Origin: Chloroflexota bacterium
Lineage (GTDB): Bacteria; Chloroflexota; Anaerolineae; Anaerolineales; Villigracilaceae
Direction: 5' to 3'
Assembly (NCBI GenBank): GCA_016191845.1
Contig: JACPVF010000018.1
Span: forward strand, 48,287-112,286
DNA length: 64,000 bases
The notes beneath the pieces were generated by a model that was not told the DNA's origin, made no database searches, and worked only from the letters and a program-made list of their open reading frames with translations. The position numbers and the translations under genes are program-made. Positions 32,462 to 41,043 of this stretch are shown in pieces. The stretch's first letter is position 1; each line of letters opens with the position of its first letter.

Positions 32462-32869
32462 TTACGGCGCGACCACAACCAATTTGCCGATCATACCTGC
32501 CATGTAATGGCCCGGCGTGCCGCATACGACCTGATACTCGCCAGGGTCCGCAGGGGCCGTGAAGGTCTCCGTCTTGTTGCCACCCGGGTCGACCTCGACC
32601 TCCCAGTATATGTTGCCTTCGTCTTCATCACCGAAATTGTCACCGACAGTGGTGCCCAGTTTCATGATGACGAATTCGTGCACCACCGCGCCATTGTTCG
32701 TGGCAGTGAGGGTGATTTCCTTCCCTGCTGGGATGGTAAAAGCGTCAGGCGTGAACTTGAAATCGGTAAACATCACGTCGATGGTGTCTTTCGCAGCGGA
32801 GCCACTTCCACAAGCTGCAAGCAGAATGGATGAGACGATAAGCAGTAAAGCCAGGGATACTTTTTTCAT
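32462..32869 (-). CDS. Cupredoxin-like blue copper lipoprotein
   Basis: A 135-residue lipoprotein with lipobox LAAC (acylated C20), so it is membrane-anchored on the outer face. The domain is a cupredoxin beta-barrel (about 27-135: IDVMFTDFKFTPDAFTIPAGKEITLTATNNGAVVHEF). A type-1 copper site is visible: the first histidine in VVHEF, then C-x4-H-x4-M in CGTPGHYMAGM. It probably shuttles electrons in a respiratory chain or handles copper. The start at 32869 follows GGTGGAGG. Its terminator hairpin lies between it and the SpoU gene, so it is a single-gene unit. Confidence 0.88.
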   Translation of the reverse strand: MKKVSLALLLIVSSILLAACGSGSAAKDTIDVMFTDFKFTPDAFTIPAGKEITLTATNNGAVVHEFVIMKLGTTVGDNFGDEDEGNIYWEVEVDPGGNKTETFTAPADPGEYQVVCGTPGHYMAGMIGKLVVVAP

Positions 32870-32967
32870 GGGTTCCTCCACCAGAGTAAAAACAGGATAT
32901 TAATACAATACTAATCTTAATTGTCATAAATTTCAACACCCGAATCTCCTAGTATTCCCTACCGAGG

Positions 32968-32996
32968 TTGCCAGTTTTCCATGGCTTGTGTATAAT
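32968..32996 (+). promoter_or_regulatory. Promoter of the ABC-F operon
   Basis: TTGCCA (32968-32973), a 17-base spacer and TATAAT (32991-32996), preceded by TGTG as an extended -10. Transcription should start near 33003. Confidence 0.75.
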
Positions 32997-33023
32997 CGGC
33001 CCATTCAATCAGGAGCCACTCCA

Positions 33024-33044
33024 ATGACGGACAGCATTCACTAA
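33024..33044 (+). CDS. Leader peptide MTDSIH for the ABC-F attenuator
   Basis: A six-codon open frame (ATG ACG GAC AGC ATT CAC TAA) with AGGAG eight bases upstream, in the 5' leader of the ABC-F gene. Its ACAGC stretch is complementary to GCTGT at 33070-33074, so a ribosome stalled on it could change downstream folding. Too short for homology support; it is inferred from position and its ribosome binding site. Confidence 0.5.
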   Translation: MTDSIH

Positions 33045-33069
33045 CTTCAGGCTTTTCAGGGTATGACCC

Positions 33070-33116
33070 GCTGTTTTGATTCACAGCCGAGGGCATGGCC
33101 CTCGGTTTTCTTTTTT
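33070..33116 (+). terminator. Attenuator terminator in the ABC-F leader
   Basis: CCGAGGGC-ATG-GCCCTCGG (33087-33105) is followed by TTTTCTTTTTT: a strong intrinsic terminator sixteen bases before the ABC-F start. The overlapping alternative hairpin GCTGT (33070-33074) with ACAGC (33083-33087) shares its 3' arm with the base of the terminator, and GGGT-ATG-ACCC (33059-33069) forms another small stem. This is the usual layout of ribosome-mediated attenuation of antibiotic-resistance ABC-F genes. Confidence 0.75.
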
Positions 33117-33131
33117 AAGTTAGGAATGCAC

Positions 33132-34760
33132 ATGCTTACAGTCCATCAACTTCGCAAATCCTACGGCGTACAGCCGATCCTCCAGAATATCAACTTCAGC
33201 CTGAGCAATGGTGAACGCATCGGCCTGATCGGCCCGAACGGCAGCGGTAAAACCACGCTCATGCGCATCCTGGCGGGCTTCGAACCCGCCGATGCGGGAC
33301 AGGTGATTCCCAATCGCTCCCCATTACGAGTGGGATACCTGGCCCAGGGCATGGAATTCGACCCCAAAGACACGATCCAATCCGCCCTGGGGCCTGCTCC
33401 CGTTAAACCCGAGGAACTCGAAGCTGAATTCGCTACCCTGGCGATGGCCCTCTCCTCCACCCCCGAGGACACAGACCTTCAGGCCCGCTACGACCTGACG
33501 CTCGCTCAACTTACCACCGCCCATCGTCCACTATCCTCGGTCCTCGCTCCTCTCGGCCTCGCAGACTATCCGCTCGACATCCCCGTAGCCCATCTCAGCG
33601 GCGGACAGAAGACTCGTCTGATGCTGGCGCGCGTGCTGCTGGAAGAGCCGCATCTGCTGTTGCTTGACGAACCCACCAACCACCTCGACATCCAGATGCT
33701 TGAGTGGCTGGAGGGCTGGCTGGAGTCCTTCCCCGGCGCGGCGCTGATCGTCTCACACGACCGCGCCTTCCTCGACAACACTGTCACCTCCATCCTCGAA
33801 CTCGATCCGCTCACCCACGGTCTGCGCGCCTATGAAGGCAACTACGCCGACTACCTGGAACAGAAGATCACCGAGCGCGAGAAACAGGCTCAGGCCTATC
33901 AGGATCAACAGGACGAGATCGCTCAACTGTGCGCCGCTGCCGCTCACATCCGCGGGCTGACTAAAATGAAGAAAGGCGGCAAAGCCGATAGCGGCGACAA
34001 GTTCGCCAAGGGATTCTTCGGCAACCGCGCCACCAAGAATACGGCGGGCCGCGCCAAACACATCGAGGCACGCATCGAAAAACTGCTAACCGAGGAACGG
34101 GTCGAGCGCCCCTCGCGCTCCTGGCAGATGAAGCTGGATTTCGGCGCGCCCGAACATCAATCCAAAAATGTACTGGTGGCGGAAAACCTATCAATTGGTT
34201 ACACGCAAAACTGTCCCCTGCTTACAGGACTGAACCTGCACATCCGTGCAGGACAACGCATCGCACTGACGGGGCCAAACGGCTCGGGCAAGACCACGCT
34301 CATCCGCACCATCGCAGGCAGACTGAGTCCGCTGGGCGGCACGCTCAAGCTGGGTCAAACCGTCAGGCTCGGCTACATGGCGCAGGAACAGGAACTGCTC
34401 GACCCGTCACTGAACGCGATGCAGACCGTGCAAAAGATCGCGCCGTTCAACGAGACCGAGGCGCGCCACTTCCTGCACTTCTTCCTCTTCAGCGGCGACG
34501 ACCCGCTGCGTCCCACGCGCGACCTGTCCTTTGGCGAACGCGCGCGCCTGCAGTTGGGGCTGCTCGTGGCGCAGGGCTGCACCTTCCTGATCCTCGACGA
34601 ACCGATCAACCACCTCGACATCCCGTCGCGGGCGCGCTTCGAGCAGGCACTGACCCAGTTTAACGGGACCATCCTGGCGGTCGTGCATGACCGTTATTTC
34701 ATCGAGCAGTTTGCTTCCGAGGTGTGGACCGTCAAGGATGGGAGCATCGAAAAATGGTAG
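33132..34760 (+). CDS. ABC-F family ATPase, probable ribosome-protection or translation factor
   Basis: A 542-residue soluble protein of two ABC domains and no membrane segments. Walker A motifs are GPNGSGKTTLM and GPNGSGKTTLI. Signature and Walker B are LSGGQKTRLMLARVLLEEPHLLLLDEPTNHLD and LSFGERARLQLGLLVAQGCTFLILDEPINHLD. The interdomain linker (about 240-340, charged and helical: KITEREKQAQAYQDQQDEIAQL...) is the P-site tRNA interaction motif that contacts the ribosome. The start at 33132 is chosen because AGGA lies six bases upstream; an earlier ATG at 33126 directly abuts it and longer starts run through the terminator. Antibiotic-resistance ABC-F proteins protect the ribosome from macrolides, lincosamides, pleuromutilins and related drugs. 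The leader attenuator favours that class, but the drug range is unknown. Confidence 0.85.
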   Translation: MLTVHQLRKSYGVQPILQNINFSLSNGERIGLIGPNGSGKTTLMRILAGFEPADAGQVIPNRSPLRVGYLAQGMEFDPKDTIQSALGPAPVKPEELEAEFATLAMALSSTPEDTDLQARYDLTLAQLTTAHRPLSSVLAPLGLADYPLDIPVAHLSGGQKTRLMLARVLLEEPHLLLLDEPTNHLDIQMLEWLEGWLESFPGAALIVSHDRAFLDNTVTSILELDPLTHGLRAYEGNYADYLEQKITEREKQAQAYQDQQDEIAQLCAAAAHIRGLTKMKKGGKADSGDKFAKGFFGNRATKNTAGRAKHIEARIEKLLTEERVERPSRSWQMKLDFGAPEHQSKNVLVAENLSIGYTQNCPLLTGLNLHIRAGQRIALTGPNGSGKTTLIRTIAGRLSPLGGTLKLGQTVRLGYMAQEQELLDPSLNAMQTVQKIAPFNETEARHFLHFFLFSGDDPLRPTRDLSFGERARLQLGLLVAQGCTFLILDEPINHLDIPSRARFEQALTQFNGTILAVVHDRYFIEQFASEVWTVKDGSIEKW

Positions 34761-35527
34761 AACCAACCGCTTATCCTGAGATAAATTTATTATTGGATGA
34801 ATTGTTAGCAGATGCAAAATCTGCATTGGGCGGGCAGTTCATCGGCATGTATCTGTACGGATCGCTCGCCAGTGGCGACTTCAATCCCGACACCAGCGAT
34901 GTGGATTTTCTGGTCGTGACCGAGGGCGAATTGTCAGAAGAGAAAATTCTCGAACTCAAAACGCTGCACCAGCGGCTGTGGTCCAGCGGATTGAAATGGG
35001 CCGCCAAACTGGAAGGTGCGTATGTTCCCAGGCAGATCATTCGCCGCCATGACCCGTCTGCGCCGCCCTGTCCGTCGGTCAACGAGCGCCAATTCTACGT
35101 GGCACGCCTTGGCAGCGACTGGATCATTCAGCGCCATATTCTGCGCGAGTGCGGCGTGATCGTGACAGGGCCATCTCCCGCCGAGTTGATCGACCCTGTG
35201 TCAGGTGAAGAGATCCGCACGGCTGTGCTTCAGATCATGAACGAATGGTGGGAACCCATGCTGCACAATCCCGCCTGGCTCGACGAGCGCGGACCCGAAT
35301 ACAAGGTCTATGCCGTGGTCAGTATGTGCCGCGTGATGTACACGCTGGAGCATAAAGAAATTGCTTCCAAGCCCACATCCGCGCGCTGGGCGATCCAGCA
35401 AGTGGACGAGACTCAAAGGCAACAGATCGAAGATGCACTGGTCTGGAAGTATGGCGTTGAGTGGAATCACACGCTCGAAGAAGCGTTGGAACTTATTCAA
35501 TATACCGTTGATCGTAGTGCGAGATAA
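34754..35527 (+). CDS. Aminoglycoside nucleotidyltransferase-like protein (AadA/DUF4111 type)
   Basis: A 257-residue protein with an N-terminal nucleotidyltransferase fold and a helical C-terminal DUF4111 domain (about 140-250), the layout of ANT(3'')/ANT(9) enzymes. The active-site signature is G36-S37 followed by D49 and D51 (YLYGSLASGDF ... TSDVDFLVVT). A basic motif of the C-terminal domain is visible around KVYAVVSMCRVMYTLEHKEIASKPTSARWA. The ATG overlaps the stop of the ABC-F gene (ATGGTAG), so the two are translationally coupled and share the attenuated promoter. It may adenylylate a spectinomycin- or streptomycin-like drug, or another hydroxylated small molecule. The substrate cannot be decided from sequence. 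Confidence 0.78.
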   Translation: MVEPTAYPEINLLLDELLADAKSALGGQFIGMYLYGSLASGDFNPDTSDVDFLVVTEGELSEEKILELKTLHQRLWSSGLKWAAKLEGAYVPRQIIRRHDPSAPPCPSVNERQFYVARLGSDWIIQRHILRECGVIVTGPSPAELIDPVSGEEIRTAVLQIMNEWWEPMLHNPAWLDERGPEYKVYAVVSMCRVMYTLEHKEIASKPTSARWAIQQVDETQRQQIEDALVWKYGVEWNHTLEEALELIQYTVDRSAR

Positions 35528-35547
35528 GATCTCGCACTACTTTTTTT
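35514..35547. terminator. Bidirectional terminator between convergent genes
   Basis: GTAGTGCGAGAT (35514-35525) and its exact complement (35529-35540) flank AAG and are followed by seven T. The hairpin includes the stop codons of both the nucleotidyltransferase gene and the minus-strand glycosyltransferase gene. Confidence 0.85.
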
Positions 35548-36625
35548 CCAGCATCTGACGATAAATATCCAAATGGCGGTTGATGACCGCATCATACGAG
35601 AAAAATTCGTTGACATACGTGTGGCCTTTTTCGCCCAATGTCCTCCAACGGTCATTTTCTAATAAGTAACGCAGCCCATCTGCAAAGTCATCCTTCTCAG
35701 CAAAATAGCCGAACTGAGTAGCGAACTCGTCCGGGTTGACCGAACTGAGGATGGCACAACGATGCGCGGCAGCTTCAATGAACGCGTTAGGCAGCCCTTC
35801 ACGCGCAGCCGTGTTGACCAAGATCCAGCTCTTCTCGTAGAGTTGGGCCAATTGCGTCGTATCGAACTGATCCACGAAGCCAGGCAGTTCAAGGTTGGGC
35901 AGCTTGCCATATTCGGCGCGCAGAGACGTATCCCAGGCCTTGTCATGGCTGGCACCCACCGCAATAAAATTGACCTGTGGGAACTGCCTCGCCAGTTCCA
36001 GGAACATCTCGGGGCGTTTACGGCGGTCCCAGCGGGCCACGAAACACACGGTCGGTTTCTCGGCCTTTTTGACCGTTTCGGGGATCACCACAGGCGTCGC
36101 CAAAAACTCGGGCGGTGGATTGAGGTGATAGCGCTTGCGGGCTTTCTCCTGCACGATGTAAGAAGCGGCGTAAACTTTATCCGCATTGCGGACAGCCCAT
36201 TCCACCAGATAGTTATCCTCGTAAAGTTGATTCTTGATGACTTGAAAAACGCTCCTGGTTGGCAGACTGCGTTCGATCCGCCAATCTTCTGCATCGCGCG
36301 TGTCACGGCAGGTGACCAGATGCACCTTCTTGGGCATGGTCACCCGCGCCAGAAAGGTCCCGAACGACGGCTCCTCCGAGTGGTAAATATCCGCATTTAC
36401 CTCGCGATACAGATGCCGCGCCGAGAGAAAACTCGACGGCTCGAAGCCATACACCTTGATACCATCCAACACCTCAAAGGGTTTCTGGTTCCCACGCCGC
36501 GGGATGATGGCGCTCACATCCACACCACGTCGCACCAACTCCCGCCCGATGGTGCGCGTCGCGCGTCCGAAGCCACCATATTTTCCCCACGCAAAAATTT
36601 CCACTGACACAAAACAGATCTTCAT
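35537..36625 (-). CDS. Group 1 (GT4) glycosyltransferase
   Basis: A 362-residue GT-B glycosyltransferase. The N-terminal donor/acceptor domain starts MKICFVSVEIFAWGKYGGFGRATRTIGREL with the glycine-rich loop. The C-terminal domain shows FVARWDRRKRPEMFLELARQFP (about 197-218) and the EX7E-type region EGLPNAFIEAAAHRCAI (about 287-303) that binds the nucleotide sugar. It should act in the cytoplasm on a surface polysaccharide or glycolipid. It is alone on the minus strand, convergent with the nucleotidyltransferase gene and divergent from the G5/3D lipoprotein gene. The sugar is unknown. Confidence 0.88.
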   Translation of the reverse strand: MKICFVSVEIFAWGKYGGFGRATRTIGRELVRRGVDVSAIIPRRGNQKPFEVLDGIKVYGFEPSSFLSARHLYREVNADIYHSEEPSFGTFLARVTMPKKVHLVTCRDTRDAEDWRIERSLPTRSVFQVIKNQLYEDNYLVEWAVRNADKVYAASYIVQEKARKRYHLNPPPEFLATPVVIPETVKKAEKPTVCFVARWDRRKRPEMFLELARQFPQVNFIAVGASHDKAWDTSLRAEYGKLPNLELPGFVDQFDTTQLAQLYEKSWILVNTAAREGLPNAFIEAAAHRCAILSSVNPDEFATQFGYFAEKDDFADGLRYLLENDRWRTLGEKGHTYVNEFFSYDAVINRHLDIYRQMLEKK

Positions 36626-36650
36626 AACCCTGTCCGATGATTTAGTTTAC

Positions 36651-36683
36651 AGACCTCGGAAGTCTTCGAGACTTCCGAGGTCT
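36651..36683. repeat. AGACCTCGGAAGTCT palindrome in a divergent promoter region
   Basis: Two perfectly complementary 15-base arms around TCG. Unlike the other palindromes it lies between two divergently transcribed genes, 25 bases from the glycosyltransferase start and 30 bases from the -10 box of the lipoprotein gene, so it is not a terminator for either. It could be a repeat element or an operator-like site. Confidence 0.75.
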
Positions 36684-36713
36684 TAAGCCAAAAAATTATA
36701 TCCCATTATCGGG

Positions 36714-36719
36714 TAGAAT
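36714..36719 (+). promoter_or_regulatory. -10 box for the G5/3D lipoprotein gene, leaderless
   Basis: GGGTAGAAT ends at 36719; six bases later comes the ATG at 36726. No ribosome binding site is present. Confidence 0.5.
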
Positions 36720-36725
36720 CTTCGC

Positions 36726-37928
36726 ATGCGATTTTATCGACTGGCGCTTGCCCTGATTCTGCTACTGACAGCCTGCGGAACGGGCGCACCTGCCCCTGCC
36801 ACCATCAACGTGCTGGATAACGGCCAGCTTCACACCCTGGCCGTCGCCTCTGGCACCGCCGCGGATACGTTCATCCGCGCGGGATTGATCATCACCCCCA
36901 ATGACCGCGCCCTGCTGAATGGGATTCCCGTCTCCATGAACGACCCCGTCCCCATGGCTGGTTCCGTGACCTTGCAGTTAGTCCGCGCTCAAGCATTGAC
37001 TCTGGTCACGCCCGAAGGGACGCGCACGCTGCAGACCTCCGCACCAACGGTGGGCACCGCGTTGCGCGAAGCAGGCATCGACCTGTACGCCAGCGACCTG
37101 CTTGATCCGCCCGCCGAGACCCCCATCAGCGCCCCGCTGACCGTCACGCTCACGCCCGCCCGCGAGGTCACCGTCAGCGTGGGCGGGCAATCGGTGCGCA
37201 TCCGCTCCTCCGCACAGACGGTTGGTTCGGCCCTGGCCGAAGCGGGGATTCCGTTGCTCGGACTGGATTACAGCCTCCCGTCGGAGAGCGAAGCGCTGCC
37301 CGCCAATGGGCAGGTGCGCGTGGTGCACGTCCGCGAAACTGTCGTACTGGCTCAGAAATCCATCCCTTTCGACAACGAGTTCATCGCCTCAGCGGATGTT
37401 CCACTCGACCAGCAGCAGATCCTCGAGCCTGGGCAGACGGGTCTGAGTGTCAGTCGAGTGCGAATCCGCTATGAGGATGGGCAGGAGGCCTCGCGCCAGA
37501 GCGAAGCCGAGACGCTCGTCCGCGCACCGCAGAAACAGATCACGGGCCATGGTACCAAGGTCGAAATAAAGACCACTACCGTGGACGGCGTACAGATCGA
37601 GTACTGGCGCGCCGTGCAGATGTATGCCACAGCTTATTCGCCGTGCCACTCGGGGACGAGCCAGTGCTATCCCAGTACGGCCAGCGGTAAACCCGTCAAG
37701 CGCGGTGTGGTGGCGGTGATCTCGGCCTGGTATGCAAACATGCGCGGACAGCCCGTCTACATCCCTGGCTATGGCTATGCCACCATCGAGGACGTGGGCG
37801 GCGGCATCCCTGGCCGTCACTGGATCGACCTTGGCTACAGCGACGCTGAATATCAATCCTGGGGCACATGGGTCACCGTCTATTTCCTCACCCCCGTGCC
37901 CGCCAATATCATGTACGTCTTGAATTAA
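36726..37928 (+). CDS. YabE-like cell-wall lipoprotein: DUF348 repeats, G5 domain, 3D domain
   Basis: A 400-residue lipoprotein. The signal peptide ends in LLLTAC with C17 acylated. Ubiquitin-like DUF348 repeats lie at about 28-90, 93-150 and 155-210 (VGTALREAGIDLYASDLLDP and VGSALAEAGIPLLGLDYSLP). A G5 domain covers about 205-280 (VVHVRETVVLAQKSIPFDNEFIASAD). The C-terminal 3D domain (about 300-395) has the MYATAYSPC, TASGKPVKRGVVAV and ATIEDVGGG aspartates that give its name. These proteins are peptidoglycan-acting or wall-remodelling, like Bacillus YabE and actinobacterial Rpf. In many Gram-positives yabE lies next to ksgA, as here, where rsmA starts in overlap with its stop codon. The gene is predicted to be leaderless. 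Confidence 0.9.
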   Translation: MRFYRLALALILLLTACGTGAPAPATINVLDNGQLHTLAVASGTAADTFIRAGLIITPNDRALLNGIPVSMNDPVPMAGSVTLQLVRAQALTLVTPEGTRTLQTSAPTVGTALREAGIDLYASDLLDPPAETPISAPLTVTLTPAREVTVSVGGQSVRIRSSAQTVGSALAEAGIPLLGLDYSLPSESEALPANGQVRVVHVRETVVLAQKSIPFDNEFIASADVPLDQQQILEPGQTGLSVSRVRIRYEDGQEASRQSEAETLVRAPQKQITGHGTKVEIKTTTVDGVQIEYWRAVQMYATAYSPCHSGTSQCYPSTASGKPVKRGVVAVISAWYANMRGQPVYIPGYGYATIEDVGGGIPGRHWIDLGYSDAEYQSWGTWVTVYFLTPVPANIMYVLN

Positions 37929-38764
37929 TGATGAACACACTTCCCCCACTCGATGCCTCCGCCCTACTTAAACGCTACGGCTTGCATGCTGATAAACGCC
38001 TCGGTCAGAATTTTCTCGAAGATGCCCAAGCCCTGGAGGCCATCACCCGCGCCGCAGAGATCCACCCCGACGACACCGTGCTGGAGATTGGCCCTGGCCT
38101 GGGAAGTTTGACCCGCTACCTGGCCGTCTCCGCCAGACAGGTCATCGCAGTCGAACTGGACCCGAACCTGCTCCCACCCCTGAAGGCGACTCTCAAGCCC
38201 CACGCCAACGTGCGGGTCATCCACGCAGACATTCTCGACCTGTCTCCGTCCGAGATCGTGAACCAGCCCGAGTACCTGGTCGTGGCGAACATCCCGTACT
38301 ACATCACCTCGGCTATCATCCGCCACCTGCTGGAAAGTGAACGCAAGCCGCGCCGCATCGTGCTGACCATCCAAAAGGAAGTGGCCGAACGTATCTGCGC
38401 CCAACCCGGTGATTTGAGCCTCCTGGCCCTCAGCGTGCAAGTCTATGGGCTGCCGCGCATCGCCGTGAAGATCCCTGCTTCGGCCTTCTTCCCCGCCCCC
38501 AACGTGGACTCAGCCGTGCTGGCCATCGACATCCATCCTCAGCCGCTTATCCCTACCCCACAATTGGGAACCTTCTTTGAACTCATCAAGGCGGGTTTCA
38601 GCCAGAAGCGCAAGACCTTGCGCAACTCGCTCTCGGCGGGCTTGCATATCGCCCCCGCCCAGGCCGAGTCCATGCTGCATGAGGCGGGTATCGATCCCAT
38701 GCGGCGCGCGGAAACGCTCAGCATCGCGGAGTGGGAGGCGCTGGTTCACTTGCAAAAAAAATAG
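37928..38764 (+). CDS. rsmA: 16S rRNA dimethyltransferase RsmA/KsgA
   Basis: A 278-residue enzyme that dimethylates two adjacent adenines near the 3' end of 16S rRNA late in 30S assembly. The SAM-binding motif is EIGPGLGSLTRYL (about 54-66), the acidic end of strand 2 lies in AVELDPNL, and the catalytic motif IV is NIPYYI (about 121-126). The KRLGQNFLEDA start is diagnostic. The first ATG overlaps the TAA of the preceding gene (TAATG), with a second ATG right after it; either could be used. Coupling with the wall-protein gene gives an operon of the same pairing seen in Firmicutes. Confidence 0.95.
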   Translation: MMNTLPPLDASALLKRYGLHADKRLGQNFLEDAQALEAITRAAEIHPDDTVLEIGPGLGSLTRYLAVSARQVIAVELDPNLLPPLKATLKPHANVRVIHADILDLSPSEIVNQPEYLVVANIPYYITSAIIRHLLESERKPRRIVLTIQKEVAERICAQPGDLSLLALSVQVYGLPRIAVKIPASAFFPAPNVDSAVLAIDIHPQPLIPTPQLGTFFELIKAGFSQKRKTLRNSLSAGLHIAPAQAESMLHEAGIDPMRRAETLSIAEWEALVHLQKK

Positions 38765-38781
38765 GCCCGACGGGCCTATTT
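38759..38781. terminator. Bidirectional terminator after rsmA
   Basis: AAATAGGCCC and GGGCCTATTT pair across GAC. The stem includes the rsmA stop codon and lies five bases or fewer from the stop of the convergent GT2 gene. Confidence 0.85.
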
Positions 38782-39528
38782 CATTTCTACGCTTAGTCGA
38801 GCAGATTTTCCGCTCCGACGCAGGTCACGGTAATTCCACAACACCTGCCAGATGCGGACCGCCGCTTCCGCCTGGATCTTGAATGACATCTTTGACTTGC
38901 CCCAGCGACGGTCCGCAAAGTAGATGGGGGACTCGCCGATGCGATATTCCACACAGTGAGCTAAATAGATCATCTCGACCAGGAAAATGTAGCCATTGGC
39001 TTTGATGCGATGCAGGGGCATGCCTTCCAGCGTGGTGCGCCGCCACATGCGATAACCTGTGGTCACATCATGCAACGGGAGACCAAGGATGGTCCGCGCA
39101 TAAAAATTCCCAAACGCCGACAGGAACTTGCGCCATTGTGGCCACTGCTTGTCCACCGAGCCGCCTTCCACATAACGGGACCCGAGCACCACATCCGCGG
39201 TTTCGAGACGTTTGGCCATGTCTGCCAGTGCGGCAGGATCGTGCGAAAAGTCCGCGTCCATCTGGACGATGACATCGGCTCCGTCAGCCAGGGCGATCTG
39301 AATCCCCTCCAGATAGGCCGAGCGCAGGCCCAATTTCCCAGCACGGTGGTGAACTCGCACCCGTTTGTCGGACTCCGCCAAACGGTCAGCAATCTGGCCT
39401 GTACCATCGGGGCTGTTGTCGTCCACCACTAAGACGTGCAAATCCAATGGAAGCGCAAATAAAGCGGAGACCAGTTTGGGCAGGTTCTCCGCTTCGTTAT
39501 AGGTTGGAGTGATGACTGTGATCTTCAA
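38776..39528 (-). CDS. DPM1-like family 2 glycosyltransferase (polyprenol-phosphate mannosyl/glucosyl transferase)
   Basis: A 250-residue GT2 enzyme of the dolichol-phosphate-mannose synthase type without C-terminal membrane helices. The donor-binding VVDDNSPDGTG (about 34-45), the DxD-like VQMDADFSHDP (about 88-98), the acceptor region SRYVEGGSV, and YRMWRRTTLEG followed by RRWGKSKMS are typical. It should charge a polyprenol phosphate with a sugar for lipid-linked glycosylation or wall synthesis. The apparent start is TTG, seven bases after the response-regulator stop, preceded by TAGG. It is the last gene of the roadblock-V4R-regulator operon, though it may be functionally unrelated. Confidence 0.88.
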   Translation of the reverse strand: MKITVITPTYNEAENLPKLVSALFALPLDLHVLVVDDNSPDGTGQIADRLAESDKRVRVHHRAGKLGLRSAYLEGIQIALADGADVIVQMDADFSHDPAALADMAKRLETADVVLGSRYVEGGSVDKQWPQWRKFLSAFGNFYARTILGLPLHDVTTGYRMWRRTTLEGMPLHRIKANGYIFLVEMIYLAHCVEYRIGESPIYFADRRWGKSKMSFKIQAEAAVRIWQVLWNYRDLRRSGKSARLSVEMK

Positions 39529-39534
39529 AAAAGC

Positions 39535-40389
<855 letters not shown>

Positions 40390-40397
40390 TGTTGCGC

Positions 40398-41033
40398 CTA
40401 GGAAATGGGTTCTTTTTGGATGATGAACTCGCAAACGCTATCGCCGACCGCCACACACTTGGACTCGTTGACGCGGAACTCGTTGCCGCCCGAAACCCAT
40501 TTGAGCGATTCTTGCAACAGACCGGTCGAGATGAAGCAGACAGGCTTGTCAGCGCCCGAACGACCCCAACAGCAGGGGCATTTATGGATGGTCCAGATGA
40601 ACTCGTTTTCCTTTTCCTCGACGGTGGTTACCTGGTCGGAGAGTTGGGTGAAGATCTTGGCAAAAGCGGGCAGACCGATGCGCAACTTGGACTGGAGCGG
40701 CAGCACCACAAAGGCCAGGTCCGCGGCACCAGCCAGGGCGCCGAAGTTCTTCAGGGCGTCCGAGAAGGTCGCGCGTCCAGCACGCAGGGCCAGACCACGT
40801 CCACCGCGGGGGCCATACATTTCCTCGAGCGCCAGGCCGATGGCCGAGAGTTCGGCAAAATCAAAGCCCTTCTCGAGGTTGTCCGGCGGATAGCTTTCGA
40901 TGTAGTTCGTCATGCCGCCCAGGTTCAGGATGGCATTGAGACCGTTCTTACCCATCACCTCTTCGAGGGACTTGATGGTGATCAGACCGAATTTATTGGG
41001 ATAATACAGACCACTTTTTTGAACTGGGCTCAT
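40398..41033 (-). CDS. V4R (4-vinyl reductase) domain sensor-like protein
   Basis: A 211-residue protein of the V4R/hydrocarbon-binding superfamily. The fold is recognised from the N-terminal helix region (FGLITIKSLEEVMGKNGLNAILN), the RGLALRAGRATFSDALKNFG segment, and a C-terminal cysteine cluster (CPCCWGRSGADKPVC, then CVAVGDSVCEF) that probably binds zinc. V4R domains bind small hydrophobic ligands and appear in bacteriochlorophyll enzymes, TRAPP-like proteins and transcription factors. Its place between a roadblock protein and a response regulator suggests an intracellular sensor. Ligand and output are unknown. Confidence 0.82.
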   Translation of the reverse strand: MSPVQKSGLYYPNKFGLITIKSLEEVMGKNGLNAILNLGGMTNYIESYPPDNLEKGFDFAELSAIGLALEEMYGPRGGRGLALRAGRATFSDALKNFGALAGAADLAFVVLPLQSKLRIGLPAFAKIFTQLSDQVTTVEEKENEFIWTIHKCPCCWGRSGADKPVCFISTGLLQESLKWVSGGNEFRVNESKCVAVGDSVCEFIIQKEPIS

Positions 41034-41043
41034 ACGGACTCCA

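Noticed and set aside
33063..33131. In-frame N-terminal extension of the ABC-F protein from an ATG at 33063
   Set aside because: The extension would be encoded by the terminator hairpin and its T run (PSVFFFK), and AGGA at 33122-33125 fits the ATG at 33132.
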